Below are positions 1 to 9,538 of a stretch of DNA of 64,000 nt, in pieces. The stretch spans positions 1 through 64,000 of the forward strand of contig NZ_JAESVP010000006.1 in the NCBI RefSeq assembly GCF_016765795.1, read 5' to 3'. Below the pieces are notes generated by a model. The model made no database searches. It was given only the letters and a program-made list of their open reading frames with translations, and was not told the origin of the DNA. The stretch comes from Fuscibacter oryzae. Lineage in GTDB: Bacteria > Pseudomonadota > Alphaproteobacteria > Rhodobacterales > Rhodobacteraceae. Position numbers and translations under genes: made by a program. The stretch's first letter is position 1, and every line of letters starts with the position of its first letter.

Positions 1-116
1 TCAAACGGGTTCATCGACATCTTCACGTTCGCAAGATCAACCCCGCTCCCGTCCGCCTTCACGCGAACCTTAACGTTGTAGTCAATCACTCGCTTCACAG
101 GCACCAAGACCTTCAT
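1..116 (-). CDS. etfB: Electron transfer flavoprotein beta subunit, 5' part only
   Basis: The first 38 codons read [20 protein letters not shown] and continue to KMSMNPF, the highly conserved N-terminus of EtfB. With EtfA this protein carries electrons from acyl-CoA and similar dehydrogenases to ETF:quinone oxidoreductase. The ATG lies at 116-114, with a G-rich stretch about 8 bases upstream as a possible ribosome site. The rest, including the AMP-binding part, lies beyond the left edge. The identification rests on the N-terminal motif alone but is distinctive. Confidence 0.88.
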   Translation of the reverse strand, partial: MKVLVPVKRVIDYNVKVRVKADGSGVDLANVKMSMNPF

Positions 117-296
117 GCGCGCAGCCCCCAAGAGATAACGATGTAGGGAAGTTGATATCCCCAGCCCGGCGCGCTGATTAGGAAGAAATGGGTTGCATTG
201 AAAAGTATTGGTTTGGCATTGCGGGGGCATTCTGCCACCCAGCGCAGGCTTTTGCATGGTGCAATCCATGTTCAACACTCTTGCGTTTTGTTAAAC

Positions 297-1107
297 ATGG
301 ACCGCCACTCGGCCACCGCCCATGCCGCCCATCACGACCTGTTGCGCGCGCTGATCGATGATCGCGCCGCCGATCTGCGCGGCACGCCCACGCGGGTGGA
401 CCGTGCCGGGCGGGTCTATTGGTATGACAGCTACCGCGTCGGGTCAGAGGTGCGCAAAACCTGTATCGGCGAAGACAGCCCCCGACCTGCGCGCCCGCAT
501 TGCCCGCCATGCCGAGTTGCGCACGCAATCCGAGGCGCGGGCCAGCGACCGCGCCCGCCTTGTGCGCATCCTGCGGGCCGAACGGTTCATGGGCCTTGAT
601 GCCACCACCGGCAGCCTTCTGGCGGCCATGGCAGCAGCGGGGGTGTTCCGCCTTGGCGGCACCATCGTGGGCACCCATGCCTTTCGGCTCTATGAGGCCG
701 AGCTGGGCCGGCGGCATGATCGGCGTGGCGCGACCGGCATAGAAGGCCTGCGCCCCTTGGCCGCCCTTGGGGTGACGGCGCAGGCGCTGCGCCACCTGAA
801 CTATCTGATCGCAGACCCGATCCCGGCGGCGGTGCTGTATCGGTCGGGCGTTCTAGTGCAGATCCCGCGCCCCGAACGCTTTGCCATCCACAAGCTGATC
901 GTGGCAGAGCGCCGCAGCGGCCGCGACCGGATCAAGGCCCTCAAAGACCTTGCGCAAGCCGCCCTGCTGATCGAGGCGCTGGCCCAGGACCGCCCCGACG
1001 ACCTGCGCGACGCGCATCAGGATGCCCTGTCCCGCGGCCCGAAATGGCGCGACCCGATCGCGGCAAGTGTGGAAAAGCTGCCCGAGCTTGCGGCATTTCT
1101 GCCCTAG
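297..1107 (+). pseudogene. Decayed GSU2403-family nucleotidyltransferase-fold protein
   Basis: Two reading frames together resemble the GSU2403 nucleotidyltransferase-fold family of Rhodobacteraceae. The first frame starts at ATG 297 (MDRHSATAHAAHHDLLRAL) and runs to GEDSP. It then shifts frame at a run of five C (479-483). The second frame carries LGGTIVGTHAFRLYEAELG and ends with VLVQIPRPERFAIHKLIVA at a TAG at 1107. Family members normally have about 100 residues between the EAELG segment and the PLAALGV segment, including the acidic DDIDIA-type catalytic motif. Here EAELGRRHD runs almost directly into LRPLAALGV, so the catalytic core is deleted. A lone frameshift could be a sequencing error, but the missing core argues for a true pseudogene. 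Family membership is from memory of the family pattern. Confidence 0.6.
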
Positions 1108-1116
1108 CCCGCGCCC

Positions 1117-2262
1117 CTATCTGAACCGCAGATTTGCCCGCCCCAGATCGGCCACCGACCGCGTGCCCATCAGGCGCATGTCGCGCAGGATTTCGGCCTG
1201 CAACTGGGTCAGCGCGCGTTCGATCCCGGCCTGACCCGCGGCGGCCAGAGCATAGAGGTAGAACCGCCCCAGCCCGACCGCCTTGGCCCCCAGCGACAGC
1301 GCCTTGAGCACATGGGTGCCGCGCTGGATACCGCCGTCGATCATCACATCCAGCCGGTCGCCCACCGCTTGCACCACCTCGTCCAGCGCATCGAAACCGC
1401 TGCGCGAGCCGTCCAGTTGCCGCCCGCCATGGTTGGACAGAACGATGCCGGTGCAGCCAATCTCCGCCGCGCGGCGGGCATCTTCGGGGCTTATCACCCC
1501 TTTCAGGCAAAACTCGTCACCCCAATCCGCCACCATCTGCGCCACGTCGTCCCAAGTCATCGACGGGTCGAGCATTTCGGTGAAATAGCGCCCGATGGTC
1601 AGGCTGTCGCCCTTCATGTCGATATGGGCGTCCAGTTGCGGCAGGCTGAACTTTTCATGGGTGACATAGTTGATGCCCCACATCGGTTTCAGCGCGAATT
1701 GCGCCATGCCGCCCAGCGTAAGACGAAAGGGAATGGAAAAGCCGGTGCGCAAGTCACGCTCGCGGTTGCCGCCGGTGATGCTGTCAACGGTCAGCATCAT
1801 CACCTTGATGCCCGCCTCTTTGGCCGATTGCATCATGGCGCGGTTCAGCCCGCGATCCTTGTGGAAATAGAATTGATAGCATTGCGGCGTGCTGTGGCGG
1901 GCGGCCAGTTCAGCCATCGACACCGTGCCAAGCGACGACACGCCGAACATCGTGCCGAATTTCGCTGCCGCTGCCGCCGTGGCGCGTTCGCCCTGATGGT
2001 GAAACAGGCGTTGCAGCGCGGTGGGCGACAGATAGACCGGCAGCGCCAGCTTTTGCCCCATCACCGTGACCGACATATCGACATCGGTCACCCCGCGCAG
2101 GACGTTGGGCACCAGATCCACGGTTTCAAACGAGGTGGTGTTGCGCCGCAAAGTCACCTCATCATCCGCGCCACCGTCGATATAGTTGAAGATGGGCGAA
2201 GGCAGGCGGCGCTGTGCAAGACGGCGGAAATCGTGGAAATTGTGGCAATCTTTCAGGCGCAT
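1117..2262 (-). CDS. lldD: FMN-dependent L-lactate dehydrogenase (alpha-hydroxyacid oxidase family)
   Basis: This 381-residue protein spans the full alpha-hydroxyacid dehydrogenase TIM barrel. It has an N-terminal FNYIDGGADDE segment, the LSPTALQRLFH FMN region and the catalytic LSNHGGRQLDGS motif with the active-site His and substrate-binding Arg. The family oxidises L-lactate to pyruvate and passes electrons to the respiratory chain. The ATG at 2262 follows a GGGAG ribosome site; upstream in-frame codons lie in the end of rhaK and are ignored. It is the last gene of the rhamnose transport operon, 10 bases after rhaK. Rhamnose breakdown through RhaD should yield L-lactate, so the inferred job is to complete the route to pyruvate. 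Another 2-hydroxyacid substrate cannot be excluded. Confidence 0.85.
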   Translation of the reverse strand: MRLKDCHNFHDFRRLAQRRLPSPIFNYIDGGADDEVTLRRNTTSFETVDLVPNVLRGVTDVDMSVTVMGQKLALPVYLSPTALQRLFHHQGERATAAAAAKFGTMFGVSSLGTVSMAELAARHSTPQCYQFYFHKDRGLNRAMMQSAKEAGIKVMMLTVDSITGGNRERDLRTGFSIPFRLTLGGMAQFALKPMWGINYVTHEKFSLPQLDAHIDMKGDSLTIGRYFTEMLDPSMTWDDVAQMVADWGDEFCLKGVISPEDARRAAEIGCTGIVLSNHGGRQLDGSRSGFDALDEVVQAVGDRLDVMIDGGIQRGTHVLKALSLGAKAVGLGRFYLYALAAAGQAGIERALTQLQAEILRDMRLMGTRSVADLGRANLRFR

Positions 2263-2272
2263 GGCAGGCTCC

Positions 2273-3625
2273 CTACAGCAAATCATGCCAGCGCACAGCC
2301 AGCGCCGACAGGCCGGGCCCAGTATCCGGCAGGCTTACCGCCGTCGTAACCGGCGCAGCACCGGCCCCGATGGCCAGCAGCGCCGCCCCGGCAGAGGTGC
2401 CGGTGGCAGAGCCCGCCACCTCTACCCCATCTGGCCGCAGATGGGCCAGCATCGCCAGATAATCCGGGTTGCGGGCAAAGGGGCCTTCGACAATCACTGG
2501 CCCAAGCGCGCCGATCAGGTCAAGGCAGGCGTTGGTCATCAGGGCCAGATAGTGCGACAGGGCAACCAGCCGCGCCCCTTCGGTCGGGGGAGTGGCGGTC
2601 CAGCGGGCGGCGCGGCCCTGAAACGGGCCAGAGCCGGGTTCGACGGCGGGCAAAAGCAGGATCTGGCCGTTGATCACCGCCGCGCGGTCCGCCTCGGTAG
2701 GGGTGGCGGTGCTGCCTGCGCGGATCAGGTCGAACTCTCGCCCGCCCATGAACCGGGCCGAGGGTACGGGCGCGCCAAGGGCATTCACGTTCACCAGCAC
2801 ATCGCGCGCAGGGTCAAGCGCCGGGGGCTGTGCGCCCATGGCCATTGCGACCACCCATGTTCCGGTGGACACCACCGAAAAGGGCGCCGCGCGGCCCAGA
2901 ACGTAAGGATAAAGCGAGGCGTTGCTGTCATGGATGCCCACCGTCACCGGCGTTTCGGGGGGCAGGCCGGTTGCCGCCGCCACCTCTGGCCGCAAGCGGC
3001 CCAACACCTCTGCCGGGCGGCGGGGCGGGGCCACCTTGCCCGTCAGGCCCAGCCTGTCCACCAGCGACGAAAACCGCGCCTCTTGCGGTTCCCACAGATC
3101 GGTATGGCAGCCCAGCGAACACACGTCACACGCCATCTGCCCGGTCAGCCGCCAGCCCCAATACCCCGGATAGGTCAGCACATGGGCCACGCGGTCGGCA
3201 AGGCCGGGTTGGGTTTGCAGCAGCCAGTAAAGCTGCGCCCCCAAGTTCAGCCCCATGGGCAGCCGGGCAGAGCCGGTTGCGGTAAACTCGGGCCGGATCG
3301 CGTCATATTCTGCGGTCAGCGTATCGGGGCCAGCGTGTTCATAATCCAGCATCGGCACCGCCAGATCGCCCGCCCCGTCCAGCAGCACCGCCGAGGCGCC
3401 ATGGGTGGTGACCGAAATCGCATCCACCCCATGCAGGGCATGAAACCGGGCCAGATGCTGCAAAAAGAACTGCCAGTGCCCCTCCAGATCGAAATGGGGA
3501 TAGGGGGGGCCTTGCAGGACTGCGTTGGGGCGGGTGACCACCGCCACTTCGCGCAAGCCATCGGCCGCGACCAGCGCCAGCTTGGCGTTGGTCTTGCCAA
3601 TGTCGATGACAGCGATGTGCCTCAT
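2273..3625 (-). CDS. rhaK: Rhamnulokinase, FGGY family
   Basis: The 450-residue protein opens with the sugar-kinase phosphate motif ([18 protein letters not shown]). It contains the second phosphate loop [11 protein letters not shown] and a C-terminal adenosine-type segment ([18 protein letters not shown]). It phosphorylates L-rhamnulose to rhamnulose 1-phosphate. ATG 3625 overlaps the rhaU stop as ATGA, so translation is probably coupled. The position after rhaSTPQU matches the rhizobial rhamnose operon, in which RhaK is also needed for transport. The assignment is from family plus context. Confidence 0.88.
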   Translation of the reverse strand: MRHIAVIDIGKTNAKLALVAADGLREVAVVTRPNAVLQGPPYPHFDLEGHWQFFLQHLARFHALHGVDAISVTTHGASAVLLDGAGDLAVPMLDYEHAGPDTLTAEYDAIRPEFTATGSARLPMGLNLGAQLYWLLQTQPGLADRVAHVLTYPGYWGWRLTGQMACDVCSLGCHTDLWEPQEARFSSLVDRLGLTGKVAPPRRPAEVLGRLRPEVAAATGLPPETPVTVGIHDSNASLYPYVLGRAAPFSVVSTGTWVVAMAMGAQPPALDPARDVLVNVNALGAPVPSARFMGGREFDLIRAGSTATPTEADRAAVINGQILLLPAVEPGSGPFQGRAARWTATPPTEGARLVALSHYLALMTNACLDLIGALGPVIVEGPFARNPDYLAMLAHLRPDGVEVAGSATGTSAGAALLAIGAGAAPVTTAVSLPDTGPGLSALAVRWHDLL

Positions 3626-3936
3626 GGCAGATGGAACATCGGCACCAGCGGCACCGCAAGCGGAGAGCCGTCGGCGTTGGTGGCCATCACATCGGCCATA
3701 TGCGCCCACCAGCGCCGCATCACCGGATGGGCGGGCAGATCATCCATGCCGTGATCGTCGCGCCGCCACAGCACGCCGAACAGGGCGTTGGTTTCGGGAT
3801 CAAGATGGATCGAGTAATCGCTGATCCCCGCCTCTTGCAGCAGATCAACCAGCTCTGGCCATATCGCGTCATGGCGACGGCGGTATTCATCCGCCATGCC
3901 GGGGTTCAGCTGCATACGAAAGGCGTATTTCTGCAT
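3622..3936 (-). CDS. rhaU: L-rhamnose mutarotase
   Basis: The 104-residue protein has the family pattern [20 protein letters not shown], then HDAIWPEL, and near the end a WWAHMADVM segment. It interconverts alpha and beta anomers of L-rhamnose. Two consecutive ATG codons (3939 and 3936) follow GAGG. The second gives the better 5-base spacing and matches the usual 104-residue length, so it was chosen. It overlaps the rhaQ stop and the rhaK start. Also called RhaM. Confidence 0.92.
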   Translation of the reverse strand: MQKYAFRMQLNPGMADEYRRRHDAIWPELVDLLQEAGISDYSIHLDPETNALFGVLWRRDDHGMDDLPAHPVMRRWWAHMADVMATNADGSPLAVPLVPMFHLP

Positions 3937-4931
3937 CATTTCCTCATCATGGCCCAAAGGCGCGGCAAGGCGATGACACCAATCAGCAGCCCGCCGACGA
4001 TGATCGACATGACGATGCCGGGCACGTTCAACAGGCCAAGGCCAAAGGTCACCAGCCCCATCACCAATGCCGCAATCACAACGCCCGGAATAGACCCCGA
4101 TCCGCCCAGAATGCTGACCCCGCCCAGAACCACCATTGTCACTGCCTCCAGCTCAAAGCCCGTGGCGATAGAGGGGCGGGTGGAGCCAAGGCGTGAGGTC
4201 AGGCAGACAGAGGCCACCCCGCTCATCACGCCGGTCAGCAGGAACAGGATGAACCGCACCCGGTCCACCCGCACACCCGAAAAGCGGGCGGCAGTGGCGT
4301 TGTTGCCGATGACATAGACCAGACGGCCAAAGTTGGTGCGGTGCAGCAGCACCCCGAACACCACTGCCATCACCGCAAACAGCGCCAGTTCAAAGCTGAA
4401 CACCCACCAGACATAGCCCTGACCGAACCAGCCGAATTCGGGCGGATAGCCGGTAAAGGCCCCGTCGCCCAGGACGATATAGCTGATGCCGCGAAACAGG
4501 CTCATCGTGCCGATGGTGACCACGATCGACGGCAGCCCGAACCCCGCCACCAACAGGCCGTTGAACGCCCCGCAAGCCAGCCCGGTTCCGATACCCAAAC
4601 CCACCAGCGCCCAGACCGGCGCCCCCGCCACCATCGCCGACCCCATCACGGTCGAGGCCAGCGCGATGATCGCGGCCACCGACAGGTCAATCTCTCCGGC
4701 GATGATCAGCATGGCCATGGCAAAGGCGATCAACGCCTTTTCGGTAAAGTTGAAACTGGCGTCCGACAGGTTCCAAGGATCCAGGAAATAGGGCGAGGCC
4801 AGTGCATTCGCGACAAAAATCGCCGCCGCGACAACCAGCAACAGCGCCTCCCAGCTTTTCAGCGTGCGGCTGAGGCGGGACTTCAGCCGGTCAGGGATAT
4901 GGCGGGGGGTGGGTTGGGATGCGGCGGTCAT
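3936..4931 (-). CDS. rhaQ: Rhamnose ABC transporter permease
   Basis: The 331-residue membrane protein belongs to the ribose/xylose permease family (BPD_transp_2). It has about eight to ten hydrophobic segments, the [18 protein letters not shown] motif after the second or third helix, and the [20 protein letters not shown] loop near the C-terminus. It forms the inner-membrane channel with RhaP and is energised by RhaT. ATG 4931 overlaps the rhaP stop (ATGA), and its own TGA overlaps the rhaU start. The rhaQ/rhaP naming follows the rhizobial gene order. Confidence 0.87.
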   Translation of the reverse strand: MTAASQPTPRHIPDRLKSRLSRTLKSWEALLLVVAAAIFVANALASPYFLDPWNLSDASFNFTEKALIAFAMAMLIIAGEIDLSVAAIIALASTVMGSAMVAGAPVWALVGLGIGTGLACGAFNGLLVAGFGLPSIVVTIGTMSLFRGISYIVLGDGAFTGYPPEFGWFGQGYVWWVFSFELALFAVMAVVFGVLLHRTNFGRLVYVIGNNATAARFSGVRVDRVRFILFLLTGVMSGVASVCLTSRLGSTRPSIATGFELEAVTMVVLGGVSILGGSGSIPGVVIAALVMGLVTFGLGLLNVPGIVMSIIVGGLLIGVIALPRLWAMMRK

Positions 4932-5905
4932 GCCCGATGCTCCGCTTGTTTAAGGATGATGCGGCCCTTTTTGCCCTGACTGCGCGCATTGACCGCAATC
5001 GCGATCAGGATGGTCGAGCCGGAGATGGCCAGTTGCCAGAAAGGCGAGATGCCGACGACGGGCAGCGCGTTCTTGATGATACCCAGAAACAGCGCCCCCA
5101 TGACAGCCCCCGCGACCGATCCGGCGCCCCCCGCAATCGCGATGCCGCCGATGACGCAAGCCGCCACCACATCCAGCTCGAACCCGCCCGCGATATCGAC
5201 ATAGGCCACGGCATAGCGCGCCACCCACAGATACCCCGTCAACCCGGCCAGCGCGCCAGAGATGACGAAGGCCGCGAATTGCGTCTTGCCAATGTGAATG
5301 CCGGTGTAAACCGCCGCATGGGGGTTGCCGCCCACCGCGAACAATGCCCGGCCAAGGGGCGTGCGTGCGATAAACAGCGCAAAGCAGCCCACCACCGCCA
5401 GTGCGATCCACGCCATGACAGGCAGGCCCAGAAAGGCCGCACGCGGGAAGGCCTTGAACCCCGCGCTCATCTGATGGGCGTTGATCCATTTGCCATCGGT
5501 CAGCAGAAAGATGATGCCGCGAAAGATCGTCATCGTGCCCAAGGTGACCACGATAGACGGGATATTCAGCGTCCAGACCAGCAGCCCGTTCACCGCGCCC
5601 AAGGCCGCCCCGAGCACGATCACCGCCAGCAGGATGGCGGGCAGCGGCACGCCCATGCCGTTCAGCATCGCCGCAACCATGCCGCACAGTGCCAGATTGG
5701 CCGCAACGCTCAGATCGATACACTTGGTCAGGATGACGGCCATTTGCCCCAGCGCCAGAATGATCAGCGGAGAGGTGTCGGTGAACACCGCCGCCAGATT
5801 GGACGGCGCCACAAAGGCCGGAAAGCGCAGCGCGATCAGCGCCACAAGCACCAGAATGGCAAAGGCCAGTACCGCCTCGCGGGATTTCAGCAGGGATGAC
5901 AGCAT
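4928..5905 (-). CDS. rhaP: Rhamnose ABC transporter permease
   Basis: This 325-residue polytopic membrane protein is of the same family as RhaQ. It shows LTKCIDLSVAANLALCGMVA and the late VIGGIAIAGGAGSVAGAVMG loop that contacts the ATPase. ATG 5905 lies one base beyond the rhaT stop (TGACATG), which indicates coupled translation. Together with RhaQ it makes a heterodimeric channel for L-rhamnose. Confidence 0.87.
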   Translation of the reverse strand: MLSSLLKSREAVLAFAILVLVALIALRFPAFVAPSNLAAVFTDTSPLIILALGQMAVILTKCIDLSVAANLALCGMVAAMLNGMGVPLPAILLAVIVLGAALGAVNGLLVWTLNIPSIVVTLGTMTIFRGIIFLLTDGKWINAHQMSAGFKAFPRAAFLGLPVMAWIALAVVGCFALFIARTPLGRALFAVGGNPHAAVYTGIHIGKTQFAAFVISGALAGLTGYLWVARYAVAYVDIAGGFELDVVAACVIGGIAIAGGAGSVAGAVMGALFLGIIKNALPVVGISPFWQLAISGSTILIAIAVNARSQGKKGRIILKQAEHRA

Positions 5906-5906
5906 G

Positions 5907-7427
5907 TCAGGCGGCCTCCTCGATGCCGACAGCGGCACGCACAAGGTTTTCAGGCGTCATGGTTTCGCCCACAAATTCGGCGGCGATGCGGCCTTCGCGC
6001 ATGACGATCACACGGTCGGCCATGCCCAGCACTTCGGGGATTTCGCTGCTGACCATGATGACAGCCAGCCCCTGCGCCGCCAGTTCCGACATAAAATCAT
6101 GCACGGCGGCCTTGGACCCGATGTCGATGCCCTTGGTCGGCTCATCCAGAATGATCACGCGCGGCCGGGTCGCCAGCCATTTGGCGATGACAACCTTTTG
6201 CTGGTTGCCGCCCGACAAGAGGCCAACATCCTGATCAAGACTGGCCGCGCGCAGGTCCAGTCGCCGGGTATATTCCCGCGTCAGCGCGAATTCCTCGGCC
6301 AGCCGCAGGAACCCGTGCCGAGAGGTGCGGCCCAGCGACGGCAGGGTGACATTCTGAAAGATCGGCAGCCCCTTGACCGCGCCTTGCCTGCCCCGGTCTT
6401 CGGGCACATAGACGATACCGGCCTCGACCGCTTCGGCGGTGGACCGGATCACCCGCACCTCGCCCTCGACCTTGCAGGCCCCTTTGGAGGGGCGGGTGAT
6501 GCCGAACAGCGCCTGCATCACCTCGGACCGGCCCGCGCCGATCAGGCCGTAAAAGCCCAGAATCTCGCCCCGGTGCAGGGTAAAGCCGATGTCGTCAAAC
6601 TCGGTCGGGTGGCAATAACCCGCGACCGTCAGCACGGGCGCCCCGATTTCGGCGGGCCGCTTGGGGTAGATCTGATCGACCGCGCGGCCAACCATCATCT
6701 GCACCAGATCGGCCTCTTGCACGCCGCCCATCGGTCCTTCGGCGACGAACTGGCCGTCACGAAAGACGGTAAAGCGGTCGGCGATACGGAAAATCTCATC
6801 GAACTTGTGGCTGATGAACAGGATCGCCTTGCCCTGCGCCTTCAGCTTTTCAACCAGATCGTAAAGCTCGTGGATTTCCTTGTGCGACAGAGCGGCGGTG
6901 GGTTCATCCATGATGACCACGCGCGCATCGATGGAAAGGGCGCGGGCGATGGCCACCAGATGCTTGGCCGCGATCCCCAGATCGCGCAGGCGGATATTGG
7001 CGTCAAGGTCCGCGCCGATACTGGCCAGCAGGTGGCGCGCCTCCTCGACCATGCGGGCGGTGTCGATCAGGCCGAAACGCCCGCGCGGGGCATGGCCGAT
7101 AAAGATGTTCTCGGCCACCGTCAGCTCATCGAACAGCACGGTTTCCTGATGGATCGCCGTCACCCCGGCAGCCCCGGCGGCTTGCGCGGTGGGAAAGCGG
7201 ATTTCCTGCCCATCTACGGCAATGGTGCCTTCGTCGGGCTGATAGATGCCGGTCAGAATCTTGACGATGGTCGATTTGCCAGCGCCGTTTTCGCCGATCA
7301 GCGCGGTGACCTGACCGGGGTAAAGATCAAGCTGCACAGCGTTCAGCGCCCGCACACCCGGAAAGGTTTTCGTGATGCCGCGAAGCGACAGCACCGGAGC
7401 GGTGCCAGAAGCGGATTGCGCCTGCAT
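5907..7427 (-). CDS. rhaT: Rhamnose ABC transporter, two-domain ATPase
   Basis: The 506-residue protein has two ABC ATPase domains, as usual for sugar importers of the RbsA type. Domain 1 has Walker A GENGAGKST and Walker B VVIMDEPTAAL. Domain 2 has a degenerate Walker A (GLIGAGRSEV), the signature LLSGGNQQKVVIAKWL and Walker B VIILDEPTKGIDIG. The start at ATG 7427 (MQAQSASG) was preferred over upstream in-frame codons because it sits 8-15 residues before the first conserved strand. It follows rhaS after a strong hairpin. Confidence 0.88.
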   Translation of the reverse strand: MQAQSASGTAPVLSLRGITKTFPGVRALNAVQLDLYPGQVTALIGENGAGKSTIVKILTGIYQPDEGTIAVDGQEIRFPTAQAAGAAGVTAIHQETVLFDELTVAENIFIGHAPRGRFGLIDTARMVEEARHLLASIGADLDANIRLRDLGIAAKHLVAIARALSIDARVVIMDEPTAALSHKEIHELYDLVEKLKAQGKAILFISHKFDEIFRIADRFTVFRDGQFVAEGPMGGVQEADLVQMMVGRAVDQIYPKRPAEIGAPVLTVAGYCHPTEFDDIGFTLHRGEILGFYGLIGAGRSEVMQALFGITRPSKGACKVEGEVRVIRSTAEAVEAGIVYVPEDRGRQGAVKGLPIFQNVTLPSLGRTSRHGFLRLAEEFALTREYTRRLDLRAASLDQDVGLLSGGNQQKVVIAKWLATRPRVIILDEPTKGIDIGSKAAVHDFMSELAAQGLAVIMVSSEIPEVLGMADRVIVMREGRIAAEFVGETMTPENLVRAAVGIEEAA

Positions 7428-7458
7428 GGGATCGGACCTGAGTTGAGAGGAGAAAGGT

Positions 7459-7483
7459 GGCCCGGCCATGCACTGGCCGGGCC
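7459..7483 (-). terminator. GC hairpin after the rhamnose-binding-protein gene
   Basis: GGCCCGGCCA at 7459-7468 and TGGCCGGGCC at 7474-7483 form a perfect 10-bp stem with a 5-base loop. It lies 18 bases after the rhaS stop and before rhaT. There is no T-run on the transcribed side. It is therefore more likely a partial terminator or an mRNA-stabilising element that keeps rhaS transcript above the ATPase and permease level. Confidence 0.7.
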
Positions 7484-7501
7484 GCAATCATGCCCGTTCG
7501 A

Positions 7502-8494
7502 TCAGAAGATCGACGAGAACTGATCGATGTTCGACGCGTCATAGGTGAAGGGGTCAGCCATCGCGCCTTCGTTGTTGTCGTCCAGCTTGACGTTGCCCAT
7601 GCGGCCCATCGAGATTTCGGCACCCGGCTCTGCCTTGGCGTCGCCCTTGGCCAGATGATAGGCGATCATGGTGGCCGAATATCCCAGATCGATCGGGTTC
7701 CAGATCGCGAAGGATTGCGACGCGCCCGATTTCACATGGCCCGCCATTTCCGACGGCAGCCCAAGGCCGGTCACATTGACCGAACCGACCTTACCTGCAT
7801 CTTCCACCGCTTGGGCGGCGGCCACGATACCCACCGAGGTCGGCGCGATGATCGCCTTCAGGTTCGGATAGGTTTGCAGCAAGCCTTGGGTTTCGCGATA
7901 GGATTTGTCGGCAAGGTCGTCGCCGTAAACGGTCGCCACGATATTGATGCCCGGATAGTTCGGCAGCACCTTCTTGGCCTCTTCGATCCAGGTGTTCTGG
8001 TTGGTCGAGGTGGTGGTGGCCGACAGGATCGCCACATCGCCGCCTTCGGGCAGGTGATCGGCGGCCAGCTTGACGATTGTGTTGCCGATCAGGGCGCTGG
8101 ACGAGGGGTTCAGGTGCATCAGGCGGCCATCCTTGGCCACGCCCGAATCCCATGAGATCACCGTGATGCCGCGCTCCATCGCCTTTTTCAGCGTGGGCAC
8201 CAGCGCGTCGGTGTCATTGGCCGAAACCGCGATGGCGTCGACCTTTTGCGCGATCAGGCTGTTGATCACCTCGATCTGGCCTTCGGCGGTGGTGTCGGTC
8301 GGGCCGGTGTAGATGATTTCCACATCGCCCAGCTCTTTGGCGGCTTCTTCGGCGCCCTTGTTGGCGGCCTCGAAGAACCCGATCCCCAGCGCCTTTACCA
8401 CCAGCGCGATGCGCATCGGTTCGGCCTGGGCCGTTCCGGCCATCATGGCGACAGACAGCGCCGCCGTGGTCAGTGCCTTCTTCAGAATGCTCAT
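7502..8494 (-). CDS. rhaS: Periplasmic rhamnose-binding protein
   Basis: The 330-residue protein starts with a Sec signal peptide (MSILKKALTTAALSVAMMAG, likely cleaved after TAQA). It then shows the periplasmic-binding-protein type I fold: ALVVKALGIGFFEAANKGA, the VDAIAVSANDTDAL segment and a late LPSEMAGHVKSGASQSFAIW hinge. It delivers L-rhamnose to RhaPQT. The ribosome site GGGAGGAAAAC in front of ATG 8494 is strong, in keeping with high expression. It is the first transport gene after rhaR. Confidence 0.88.
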   Translation of the reverse strand: MSILKKALTTAALSVAMMAGTAQAEPMRIALVVKALGIGFFEAANKGAEEAAKELGDVEIIYTGPTDTTAEGQIEVINSLIAQKVDAIAVSANDTDALVPTLKKAMERGITVISWDSGVAKDGRLMHLNPSSSALIGNTIVKLAADHLPEGGDVAILSATTTSTNQNTWIEEAKKVLPNYPGINIVATVYGDDLADKSYRETQGLLQTYPNLKAIIAPTSVGIVAAAQAVEDAGKVGSVNVTGLGLPSEMAGHVKSGASQSFAIWNPIDLGYSATMIAYHLAKGDAKAEPGAEISMGRMGNVKLDDNNEGAMADPFTYDASNIDQFSSIF

Positions 8495-8544
8495 GTTTTC
8501 CTCCCTGAGCGTGTCCCCGTCCTCGCCGGGGTTTTCGGTCCGCG

Positions 8545-9354
8545 TCAGTCCTCCTGCGCGCGGGTCTTGCGGTCGGCGGCCGGAACCTCGGCCACGATCA
8601 GTTGCACGTCGGCGGCCTCCAGCATGGCGGCGGCGCGGTCGTCGATGCGGTCATCGGTGATGACGGTGTGAATGCGCGCCAGCGGGCACAGCAGCAGGCT
8701 GGACCGCTGGCCGAATTTGGAACTGTCGGCCAGAACCACCAGCTCATCGGCCTGCCCGATCAGCTTCTGCTCGGCCTGCACCAGCAGCGGATCGCCCTCC
8801 ATCAGGCCCAGCGGGCCGATGCCCCGGCACCCCATGAACATGCGGCGCGCATAGAAATGGCTGCTGCCATCGGCGTCAAAGGGCGACAGGATGATGTTCT
8901 GCTCTCGATAGATCGCGCCTGCGGGCAACAGCACCGTATTGCGCGAATGCTTCAGCAGATGTTCGGCGATGGGAAAGCTGTTGGTGAACACCTGCAGCCG
9001 TTTGGCGGTCAGCGGATGGACCATCTGGAACGTGGTGGTGCCGCCGTTGACGATGATGGCATCGCCGTCATCGCACAGATCCACCGCCGCCTTGGCGATG
9101 GCCCGCTTTTCCGCGGCGTGAATGCCTTCCTGCAGCGCAAAGGGCCGCGCGTTGATGCCGACAAAGCTGGGCGGCGCGATGGCCTCTGCCCCGCCGCGCA
9201 CCCGGCGCAGTTTCTTTTGCATGTGAAGCTGGGCGATGTCGCGGCGGATCGTCGCCTCGGACGCGCCGGTCAGCTGGCAAAGATCGGGCACCGTCACGAC
9301 GGGCCGTTCCTGCACGGCGGACAGAATGATCCTGTGGCGTTCACTTTCGTGCAT
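8545..9354 (-). CDS. rhaR: DeoR-family regulator of rhamnose genes
   Basis: The 269-residue protein has an N-terminal DeoR winged helix (LCQLTGASEATIRRDIAQLH, about residues 22-41). The C-terminal sugar-phosphate sensor domain resembles ribose-5-phosphate isomerase, with INGGTTTFQMV and VLADSSKFGQRSS. ATG 9354 follows GGGAGGAACCG. It is divergent from rhaD and heads the transport operon, as in Rhizobium. It probably represses both units and is relieved by a phosphorylated intermediate; that ligand is inferred from the family. Confidence 0.85.
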   Translation of the reverse strand: MHESERHRIILSAVQERPVVTVPDLCQLTGASEATIRRDIAQLHMQKKLRRVRGGAEAIAPPSFVGINARPFALQEGIHAAEKRAIAKAAVDLCDDGDAIIVNGGTTTFQMVHPLTAKRLQVFTNSFPIAEHLLKHSRNTVLLPAGAIYREQNIILSPFDADGSSHFYARRMFMGCRGIGPLGLMEGDPLLVQAEQKLIGQADELVVLADSSKFGQRSSLLLCPLARIHTVITDDRIDDRAAAMLEAADVQLIVAEVPAADRKTRAQED

Positions 9355-9396
9355 CGGTTCCTCCCTGATGCGAAGACTGGGCAGAGATTCGATCAT

Positions 9397-9470
9397 TGTC
9401 AATCATTTTCAATCGCAGAAAGTCATTCTGCACCTGTATTATGATTGCATATGATCGAAATTGATTGACA
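9397..9470. promoter_or_regulatory. Divergent rhaR-rhaD control region with inverted repeat
   Basis: TGTCAATCATTTTC at 9397-9410 and GAAATTGATTGACA at 9457-9470 are an inverted pair (13 of 14 positions match after reverse-complementing). Their centres are 60 bp apart. The region is AT-rich compared with its surroundings and is the only intergenic stretch between the two rhamnose units. It is the best candidate for a RhaR operator that loops or is bound as a tetramer, with promoters in both directions. Confidence 0.6.
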
Positions 9471-9538
9471 TTCGGTCGCAGGCTGGCATGTTCTGCGCAA
9501 GGAGGCGCAGCACTCGCCCTGCGCAGATGGAGGACAGG

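Noticed and set aside
5481-7523. Long antisense open frames opposite rhaP and rhaT, and similar ones opposite the aco genes
   Set aside because: They are shadows of GC-rich coding sequence: no motifs, no ribosome sites, and the opposite strand has complete known proteins.
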